From assembly GCA_016190585.1 (NCBI GenBank), contig JACPQH010000068.1:1-11382 (forward strand): DNA of 11,382 nucleotides, in the 5' to 3' direction. Below the pieces are notes generated by a model. That model searched no databases. It worked only from the letters and a program-made list of their open reading frames with translations, and had not been told where the DNA came from. Shown here in pieces: positions 1 through 4,737 of the stretch (positions are counted from its first letter, which is position 1; each line of letters opens with the position of its first letter). The position numbers were made by a program, and so were the translations under genes. The DNA comes from Chloroflexota bacterium (GTDB taxonomy: Bacteria > Chloroflexota > Dehalococcoidia > Dehalococcoidales > RBG-16-60-22).

Positions 1-98
1 ATTTTATCGAGATGTTCTACAACAGTGAACGGCTGCACTCTCACCTGGGCTACCTTTGCCCGAACGACTATGAAAAACTGGAGAAGACTCTAGTTTGA
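1..98 (+). CDS. IS3-family transposase (OrfB), C-terminal end only
   Basis: The reading frame opens at the window edge (first full codon at base 3) and stops with TGA at 96-98, leaving about 31 residues. They contain FYNSERLHSHLGYLCP followed by YEK. This is the typical tail of the DDE integrase domain of IS3-family OrfB transposases (family pattern: FYN..R.H..LGY.sP..YE). The catalytic D, D and E residues would lie upstream, outside the window. The protein would catalyse excision and insertion of its element. The frame is intact as far as it is visible, so activity cannot be judged here. Confidence 0.85.
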   Translation, partial: FIEMFYNSERLHSHLGYLCPNDYEKLEKTLV

Positions 99-124
99 CC
101 GTCCTTTTTTACTTGACCATTACA
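1..124 (+). mobile_element. Right end of an IS3-family insertion sequence
   Basis: After the transposase stop at 98 the sequence runs through a T-tract (GTCCTTTTTTACTTGACC) and reaches ATTACA at 119-124. Read from the outside on the minus strand this gives TGTAATGGTCAAGT, then an A-run and GGAC. It begins with TGT, as IS3-family ends usually do, and resembles the IS150-type pattern (TGTA.TG..C...AA....GGAC). I therefore place the right terminal inverted repeat at about 97-124. The left end and the target duplication are outside the window, so the exact boundary is inferred. Confidence 0.65.
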
Positions 125-161
125 CTACTGCCAAAAATGGAGCGGGGGATACAGGGGGCGA

Positions 162-182
162 GGTTGCTTAACAATCGCAACC
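162..182. repeat. Small perfect inverted repeat between the IS end and the protease promoter
   Basis: GGTTGC (162-167) and GCAACC (177-182) are exact inverted copies separated by a 9-base AT-rich loop. The dyad lies about 40 bases upstream of the -35 element of the S41 protease. No T-run follows, so it is not a typical intrinsic terminator. It could be an operator or chance; I see no second copy in the window. Confidence 0.3.
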
Positions 183-220
183 AAGATTGAGTAGAACCAG
201 CACCATCGCGGGGCCTTTAT

Positions 221-249
221 TTGTCAGCCAATGTGAAATAGACGATAAT
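221..249 (+). promoter_or_regulatory. Sigma-70-type promoter of the S41 protease gene
   Basis: TTGTCA at 221-226 matches the -35 consensus at 5 of 6 positions and GATAAT at 244-249 matches the -10 consensus at 5 of 6, with the ideal 17-base spacer. Transcription should begin near base 256. The -10 overlaps the first in-frame ATG (248-250), so that ATG would not be in the transcript. This is a reason to prefer a later start for the protease. Confidence 0.55.
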
Positions 250-280
250 GGAACTGTGCACGCTGGAAGCTAGAAAACTC

Positions 281-286
281 GGGAGG
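281..286 (+). promoter_or_regulatory. Candidate ribosome binding site for the TTG start of the S41 protease
   Basis: GGGAGG lies 12 bases before TTG 299. It is the only Shine-Dalgarno-like run near the 5' end of this gene, since nothing similar precedes ATG 248. The spacing is longer than optimal, which limits confidence. Confidence 0.4.
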
Positions 287-298
287 CGCGTTTTTCAT

Positions 299-1432
299 TT
301 GAAAACTAATCGGCTGGTTCCCGTTCTTTTCGTGATAATCATCACGGTTCTCGCCTTCAGCCTGGGCTACGGGCTGGGCGGCAGCGCCAACCCGACCACC
401 GGCGGCGGCGAGGGTCTCGATACAGTCGTCCGCGCCTGGAACGTGATTTTCCAGGACTACGTGGACAAGAGCAAGCTCGATACACAAAAGCTGAGCCAGG
501 CGGCGGTCGAGGGGATGATCGCGGTCCTGGATGACCCCTATACCTCGTACCTCAGCCCGGAGGACTTCAGGCTGAACCTGGCCTCGATGCGGGGCGAGTT
601 CGAGGGTATCGGCGCCCAGGTGGGCACTAAAGAAGACAGGATAATGATTATCGCGCCCCTCCCCGGCTCCCCCGCGGAGGCCGCCGGTATCAGGGCGGGC
701 GATATCATCCTCGAGGTTAACGGCGAGTCCATCGCGGGTCTGAGCCTTTACAGCGTCGTCCTCCGGATTCGCGGGACGGAAGGCACCCCGGTCAGGCTGC
801 TTATCCTGCATGAGGGCGAGAGCCAGCCCGTCGAGATCGAGATCGTCCGTTCCAGGATAAAGGTGTCTTCGGTGATGTCCGAGATGAAAGAGGGTCTCGC
901 TTATATTCGCATTACCCAGTTCATCGAGACTACCGACAGCGAGCTGACGCCCGTTTTACAGGACATGGTGGCGCAGGGAGCCGAAGCGATCATTCTCGAC
1001 CTGCGCATGAATCCCGGCGGCATCCTGGACGCCGTGGTCGACGTCGCCAGCCACTTCCTCCAGGACGGCGTCGTGGCCAGGGTCGTGAGCAACCAGGCGC
1101 AAACCGTGGAGCACCCGGTAAAGCCGGGGCGATTTTATACCGATCTTCCCATGGTGGTCCTGGTTGACGGGTACAGCGCGAGCGGCAGTGAGCTCCTGTC
1201 CGGAGCGCTGAAAGACCGCGGCCGCGCCGCTGTCGCCGGGGCGACCACCTATGGTAAAGGCAGCGTCAACATCTTCCGGCAGCTCGACGGCTCCGGTATG
1301 TACATCACGACCGCGCGCTGGCTGACGCCCAACGGCACCCTCATCGAAGGCAAGGGAATCGAGCCCGATTACCCGCTCGAACCTGACCAGGACGCCATCC
1401 GGTGGGCGATAGACTTCCTGAAAAGAAAATAG
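299..1432 (+). CDS. Membrane-anchored S41 family carboxy-terminal processing protease (CtpA/Prc type)
   Basis: A serine protease that cleaves extracytoplasmic proteins near their C-termini. From the TTG at 299 it has 377 residues: a short basic start (MKTNR), one hydrophobic segment at about 6-25 that acts as signal anchor, a PDZ domain at about 98-183 for substrate C-termini, and the S41 catalytic core. The nucleophile is Ser295 in YSASGSE and the general base is Lys320 in TYGKGSV. Their 25-residue spacing is that of the CtpA family, and LDLRMNPGG (234-242) is the usual core motif. An ATG at 248 would add 17 residues but has no ribosome site and sits inside the apparent -10 box. TTG 299 is preceded by GGGAGG (281-286), at a somewhat long spacing of 12. 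The start is therefore probable, not certain. The family assignment is firm. The gene is monocistronic, between an IS end and a repeat-rich spacer. Confidence 0.9.
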   Translation: MKTNRLVPVLFVIIITVLAFSLGYGLGGSANPTTGGGEGLDTVVRAWNVIFQDYVDKSKLDTQKLSQAAVEGMIAVLDDPYTSYLSPEDFRLNLASMRGEFEGIGAQVGTKEDRIMIIAPLPGSPAEAAGIRAGDIILEVNGESIAGLSLYSVVLRIRGTEGTPVRLLILHEGESQPVEIEIVRSRIKVSSVMSEMKEGLAYIRITQFIETTDSELTPVLQDMVAQGAEAIILDLRMNPGGILDAVVDVASHFLQDGVVARVVSNQAQTVEHPVKPGRFYTDLPMVVLVDGYSASGSELLSGALKDRGRAAVAGATTYGKGSVNIFRQLDGSGMYITTARWLTPNGTLIEGKGIEPDYPLEPDQDAIRWAIDFLKRK

Positions 1433-1505
1433 CCGCTATTGTCCGGGGCTATCCCGAAAACGTCATGCTCAGAGCTTGGGAAGAGTTGGCAAGCGTGTTG
1501 GTCAT

Positions 1506-1579
1506 GTCCCTTCGCTCTCGATGGGAGAAGGCCAGGATGAGGGTGTATACGCCCTCACCTCTCCCGTGGGGAGAGGGAC
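1506..1579. repeat. Imperfect palindromic intergenic repeat with hairpin potential
   Basis: The element starts with GTCCC (1506-1510) and ends with GGGAC (1575-1579). Inside, GATGGGAGAAGG is mirrored by CTCTCCCGTGGGGAGAGG-type sequence. The centre, from about 1535 to 1560, is a near-perfect palindrome around GTATAC (1545-1550): TGAGGGTGTATAC pairs with the following GCCCTCA, allowing G-U wobble. The CTCTCCC...GGGAGAGGG...GAGGGTG layout resembles the widespread REP/MITE-like intergenic repeats built from CCTCTCCC/GGGAGAGG arms. A transcript could fold into a long stem 74 to 146 bases after the protease stop. Confidence 0.6.
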
Positions 1580-1613
1580 TACCTTGAGATTTCCTGATTT
1601 GTTCACAAAACTC

Positions 1614-1702
1614 TGAGCGTAGCGATGCATCCGGCGGCGCTGGCGGAAGGTGAAGTCATCCCGGAAATGCCGTGATCTTCGCCCTTGCGAGGACGAATAA
1701 CC
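1614..1702. repeat. Degenerate fragments of a GAGCGAAGCGA-type intergenic repeat
   Basis: TGAGCGTAGCGATGCATCC (about 1613-1632) and CTTGCGAGGACGAATAA (1684-1700) look like eroded arms of the same repeat family that is better preserved at 3305-3380 (GTCAT..CGAGCGAAGCGAAGCAATCTC). The similarity is judged by eye, is partial, and could be coincidental. Confidence 0.3.
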
Positions 1703-1768
1703 AGCGGACAGCCTCGCCCGGTGATTCCCCGCCGCGGCTTGCTTCTACTCCGTTATTTGTAAAAGTTG

Positions 1769-1774
1769 TAAAAT
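1769..1774 (+). promoter_or_regulatory. Possible -10 element directly upstream of the macrodomain gene
   Basis: TAAAAT (5 of 6 to the -10 consensus) ends 6 bases before the GTG at 1781. If used, transcription would begin at or next to the start codon and give a leaderless mRNA, consistent with the absence of a Shine-Dalgarno sequence there. No good -35 lies at the right distance, so this is tentative. Confidence 0.3.
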
Positions 1775-1780
1775 ATACCT

Positions 1781-2353
1781 GTGGAAAACTCTGTCCGTAT
1801 AAACCAGGCTGAGCTTTCCCTGACTCTGGGCGATATCACCCGGCAGGCTGTTGACGTCATCGTGAACGCCGCCAACTCCGGTCTGATGGGCGGCGGCGGC
1901 GTGGACGGCGCTATTCACCGCGCCGGCGGCCCGGCGATTCTGGAGCAGTGCAAAGCCATCGTTTCGCGGCAGGGGACGCTGCCCGCCGGCCGCGCCGTCA
2001 TCACCACCGGGGGCAGCCTGATAGCCCGGTTTGTCATCCATGCCGTCGGCCCGGTCTGGCACGGCGGCGGCCGCGGCGAGGCCGCCGTTCTGGAAAGCGC
2101 CTACCAGGAAAGCTTGAAGCTGGCGGCGGAGCACGGACTGGCGCGCGTTGCCTTCCCCTCAATCAGCACCGGCGCCTACGGATACCCGGTTGACGCCGCG
2201 GCGCGGGTCGCGCTGAGAGCCGTCGCCGCCAGCCTGCTGGAAAAAGTCACTTCGGTCAGGCAGGTGTCCTTCGTGCTGTTCGATACGGCAGCACTGGAGG
2301 CATACGCCTCGGCGCTGGCAGAGCTGGCCCCGGACAAGAGGGGCATAAGGTGA
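1781..2353 (+). CDS. MacroD-type macrodomain protein, O-acetyl-ADP-ribose deacetylase (YmdB-like)
   Basis: A cytoplasmic single-domain protein of 190 residues, close in length and sequence pattern to E. coli YmdB. The GDIT motif at 17-20, VNAAN at 28-32, GGGGVDGAIHRA at 37-48 and PSISTGAYGYP at 126-136 form the ADP-ribose pocket. Asn32 and Asp42 are the positions needed for hydrolysis in MacroD/YmdB proteins. Known family activities are deacetylation of O-acetyl-ADP-ribose and removal of mono-ADP-ribose from acidic residues. Which one applies here cannot be read from sequence. The start is GTG: there is no in-frame ATG or ribosome site, and YmdB homology begins a few residues later. Its stop overlaps the start of the following cation exporter gene, so the two are probably co-translated. 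Confidence 0.9.
   Translation: MENSVRINQAELSLTLGDITRQAVDVIVNAANSGLMGGGGVDGAIHRAGGPAILEQCKAIVSRQGTLPAGRAVITTGGSLIARFVIHAVGPVWHGGGRGEAAVLESAYQESLKLAAEHGLARVAFPSISTGAYGYPVDAAARVALRAVAASLLEKVTSVRQVSFVLFDTAALEAYASALAELAPDKRGIR
2338..2343 (+). promoter_or_regulatory. Ribosome binding site deciding the GTG start of the CDF gene
   Basis: GAGGGG lies inside the end of the macrodomain gene, 6 bases before GTG 2350. It supports that GTG as the real start, although it overlaps the preceding stop codon. Confidence 0.6.
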
Positions 2354-3288
2354 GCGACCATTCTCATCATAGCCTCGCGCTGGTGGGCCACAAGCTCAAG
2401 ATCAGCATCCTGCTCACCTCGACGATCTTCGTGGTTGAGGTGGCCGGCGGTATTCTATCCAATTCCCTGGCGCTGCTCAGCGACGCCGGGCACGTCCTCA
2501 CTGATATCGTCGCCCTGTCCCTGAGCTGGTACGGGGTCAGGCAGGCGGAACGCCCCTCGAGCGCCCGGATGACCTTCGGCTACCACCGCGTCGGCGTCAT
2601 CGTCGCCCTGGTAAACGCCGTCAGCATCTTCGCGCTGGCCGCCTTAATCTTCTACGAGGCTTTCCAACGCTGGCAGGACCCGCCCGCGGTCAACAGCGGC
2701 TTGATGTCCGCGGTAGCCCTGGTCGGCCTCTCCGTTAACCTCTTCGTCGCCTTCTGGCTGAGCCAGGAGTCGAAGGGCAATATCAATATCCGCAGCGCAT
2801 TCTGGCATGCCTTCGGCGACGCCCTGGGGTCGGTCGGCGTCATTGCCGGCGGCATCGTTATCTTTCTTACCGGTTATTACGTGGTTGACCCCCTGGTCAG
2901 CGTGTTTATCGGCGCCATCATCACCGTGGCCGCCTGGCGAATTTTGAACGAAGGTCTTAAGGTTATCCTGGAAGCCGCGCCCCCGGCGGTTAGCGTGGAC
3001 GAGATGATAGATGCCCTCACCCGGGTGCCCGGCGTCAAGAGTGTCCATGACGTCCACTTGTGGAGCATCACTCCCGAGATACTGGCCATGAGCAGCCATG
3101 TCCAGGTCAAAGACGTCCTGGTCAGCCAGGCCTCTGATATACGCCGCGACATCGAGAACATGCTTCGCCGCCGCTACCGTGTCGAGCACACCACGCTCCA
3201 GATGGAATGCGATGCCTGCCAGCCCGGTACCTTCTGCCAGCTTGTCCTCAACCCGGATGGGGACGAAGCTCCGGAGCAGAAGAGCTAG
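2350..3288 (+). CDS. Cation diffusion facilitator (CDF) family transporter, Zn/Co/Cd exporter type
   Basis: An inner-membrane antiporter of 312 residues that exports divalent metal, probably zinc, in exchange for protons. Six hydrophobic segments lie between about 17 and 200. The metal-site motifs of ZnT/CzcD-type exporters are present: Asp45, His48 and Asp52 in SDAGHVLTD (TM2), and His153 and Asp157 in FWHAFGDALG (TM5). The HxxxD pair in both helices is typical of zinc rather than manganese members. The cytoplasmic C-terminal domain (about 210-292) carries HDVHLW (233-238) and ends with ECDAC (286-290) plus Cys296, possible extra metal ligands. It begins at GTG 2350, sharing GTGA with the stop of the macrodomain gene, which implies translational coupling. 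The N-terminus (DHSHHS) is only mildly His-rich, without a long His loop. Confidence 0.93.
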   Translation: MSDHSHHSLALVGHKLKISILLTSTIFVVEVAGGILSNSLALLSDAGHVLTDIVALSLSWYGVRQAERPSSARMTFGYHRVGVIVALVNAVSIFALAALIFYEAFQRWQDPPAVNSGLMSAVALVGLSVNLFVAFWLSQESKGNINIRSAFWHAFGDALGSVGVIAGGIVIFLTGYYVVDPLVSVFIGAIITVAAWRILNEGLKVILEAAPPAVSVDEMIDALTRVPGVKSVHDVHLWSITPEILAMSSHVQVKDVLVSQASDIRRDIENMLRRRYRVEHTTLQMECDACQPGTFCQLVLNPDGDEAPEQKS

Positions 3289-3304
3289 GGTCTCTACCCA
3301 AAAC

Positions 3305-3380
3305 CGTCATTTCGAGCGAAGCGAAGCAATCTCTCTGAACAAAGGGGTTATTTCGTTCTACCGCTCCTCGTAATAACAGT
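3305..3380. repeat. Palindromic intergenic repeat (CGTCATTTCGAGCGAAGCGAAGCAATCTC type)
   Basis: The left arm (3305-3334) reads CGTCATTTCGAGCGAAGCGA and continues AGCAATCTC. The right arm (about 3346-3380), read on the minus strand, begins AACTGTTATTACGAGGAGCG and continues with GAACGAAATAACC, a diverged inverted copy. This sequence type recurs in intergenic regions of many bacteria as a dispersed hairpin-forming repeat. It lies 17 bases after the CDF stop, so it may also act as a transcript 3' end or attenuator, but no T-run marks it as an intrinsic terminator. Confidence 0.65.
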
Positions 3381-3433
3381 TAAGGGGCAGGCTTGCTTTA
3401 CGGCCCTCGTTTTATTAGGATTACTAACGGGAT

Positions 3434-3931
3434 ATGAACCTTATCGACCTTTTCGCCATTATAATACTGTTTTTCAGCCTCGTCGGCGGGCTGCTGGAAG
3501 GGGCGGTCAAGAAATTCTTCTCGCTCGCCATTCTGCTGGCGGCCATCCCCATCGCCGGGGCCTATTACCCCCTGGCAGCCATCATCCTCTCTTTCCTGCC
3601 CGGCTCAAACTGGGAGAATTTCATCGGCTTTTTCGCGGCGCTGGCGGTGGCCTCCCTCATACTGCACCTGGTGCTTTTCCTGCCGTCGCGAATCATCAGG
3701 CAGCTTTGGCGGGGCGGCGCCCTCTACCGCCTGCTGGGTGGTCTGCTCAACCTGCTGAACACGGGCATCAGCCTGGTGGTGTTCGCCATCATCGTCCAGG
3801 TTTACCCGGTATTCGACTGGCTTACCACCGCGGTAGCGGAGTCGGACGTCCTGGCCTGGCTGGCGCAGCGCCTGGTCTTCGTGCCCCTTCTGCTGCCTGA
3901 AGCGCTGCGCAACCTGGACTTCTTCGTCTAA
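3434..3931 (+). CDS. CvpA family (colicin V production protein-like) integral membrane protein
   Basis: A protein of 165 residues, typical for CvpA, with about four membrane segments by eye: near 3-22, 28-53, 62-83 and 101-124. It opens with NLIDLFAIIILFFSLVGGLLEG, the usual CvpA beginning (..DllilailllfallGfirG). The family is poorly understood; E. coli CvpA affects colicin V export, and the protein is tied to the purF operon and envelope stress tolerance. Neither purF nor other partners are near. The ATG at 3434 has only a distant AGGA (3417-3420). The gene converges on mutM and their last four bases overlap, so no terminator separates them. The family call rests on topology and the N-terminal pattern, so it is moderately sure. 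Confidence 0.75.
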   Translation: MNLIDLFAIIILFFSLVGGLLEGAVKKFFSLAILLAAIPIAGAYYPLAAIILSFLPGSNWENFIGFFAALAVASLILHLVLFLPSRIIRQLWRGGALYRLLGGLLNLLNTGISLVVFAIIVQVYPVFDWLTTAVAESDVLAWLAQRLVFVPLLLPEALRNLDFFV

Positions 3932-4737
3932 GGTTCGAGGGGCTGGCACCTGGGGCAGTAGTAGGTGCCGCGGTTCCGCACGGTAATGCGCTCAACCCTG
4001 GAGCCGCAGCCGGGACAGACCTTGCCGCCCTGGTGGGCTACCTTGAACTCGAAGTGGGCCGTGCCCAGCTCGCCGCCCGGCCGGAAATACTCGCGGACGC
4101 TGGCCCCCTTATTGCCGATGGCTGCGCCCAGTACCTGCTTGATGGCGGCATGGATACGCTCGATCTCCTCCCGTCTCAGGCTGGCGGCGGGTCGAAGGGG
4201 GTGTATCCGGGCCGCGAAGAGGATCTCATCGGCGTACATGTTGCCTATGCCGGCGACGACCTTCTGGTCGAGGAAAACGGCTTTGATAGGGGCTTGCCGG
4301 CCTCGCAGGCGCACCGCCAGGACTTCCGCCGTAAAGCCGTCCTCCAGCGGCTCCGGGCCAAGCGCCTTTGCCAGCTCATCCATCTCGGCCACCAGCCATA
4401 TCCGGCCGAACTTGCGCGGGTCCCGGAAATAGACCTTCATCCCGTCAAACTGGAGCACGGCGCGGACGAAGCGGCCGTCGGGGTTATTCAGCAGCAGCGA
4501 GCCGCTCATTTTCAGGTGCAGCACCAGGTACTCGCCGCTACCGAGGCGGAAAAAGAGGTATTTCCCCCGCCGCTCCAGTCCCTCGATGTGCTGCCCGATA
4601 AGCCGGTTGCGGAACTCCTTGAGTCCCGGCTTGCGCAGGATTTTATCCCAGAACAGGACGACATCGGTAACCTGGCGGCCCACGACAAATGGCGTTAGCT
4701 CGTTCTTGACCGTTTCAACTTCAGGCAATTCCGGCAT
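3928..4737 (-). CDS. mutM: Formamidopyrimidine-DNA glycosylase (Fpg)
   Basis: A bifunctional base-excision repair enzyme that removes 8-oxoguanine and formamidopyrimidines and nicks the abasic site. It has 269 residues, the usual Fpg size. Translation must begin at the ATG whose second codon is proline (PELPEVETV), because Pro2 forms the Schiff base and Glu3 assists. A longer frame starting at 4764 would bury this proline and is wrong. Other landmarks are Lys59 in RRGKYLF (the beta-hairpin lysine), the H2TH region with GIGNMYADEILF (163-174), and the C-terminal zinc finger with Cys241, Cys244, Cys261 and Cys264 and its DNA-contacting arginine (RGTYYCPRC). The start shares one base with the polA stop (TAATG), and GGAG lies 8 bases upstream, so it is the second gene of a polA-mutM unit. 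Confidence 0.97.
   Translation of the reverse strand: MPELPEVETVKNELTPFVVGRQVTDVVLFWDKILRKPGLKEFRNRLIGQHIEGLERRGKYLFFRLGSGEYLVLHLKMSGSLLLNNPDGRFVRAVLQFDGMKVYFRDPRKFGRIWLVAEMDELAKALGPEPLEDGFTAEVLAVRLRGRQAPIKAVFLDQKVVAGIGNMYADEILFAARIHPLRPAASLRREEIERIHAAIKQVLGAAIGNKGASVREYFRPGGELGTAHFEFKVAHQGGKVCPGCGSRVERITVRNRGTYYCPRCQPLEP

Larger units (their letters stand above)
1433..1780. other. Gene-free spacer of 348 bases with repeat remnants
   Basis: No reading frame with recognisable protein features occurs here. A short frame crossing 1402-1587 is out of register with the protease and runs through a palindromic repeat. The spacer contains the long imperfect hairpin at 1506-1579, fragments at 1614-1702 that resemble a degenerate intergenic repeat, and an AT-rich stretch at 1750-1780 directly before the macrodomain gene. 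I see no tRNA or clear intrinsic terminator. Confidence 0.6.

Noticed and set aside
162..182. Inverted repeat as an intrinsic terminator for the transposase
   Set aside because: The stem is only 6 base pairs and no T-run follows; left as a low-confidence dyad.
224..811. Minus-strand frame of 195 codons across the protease promoter and 5' region
   Set aside because: Antisense of the S41 gene, low-complexity composition, no motif or ribosome site.
1402..1587. Short plus-strand frame after the protease
   Set aside because: It overlaps the protease end in another frame and its second half is the palindromic repeat; no protein-like features.
4033..4698. Open frame of 221 codons on the plus strand across mutM
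   Set aside because: Shadow of mutM, which is confirmed by its catalytic and zinc-finger residues.
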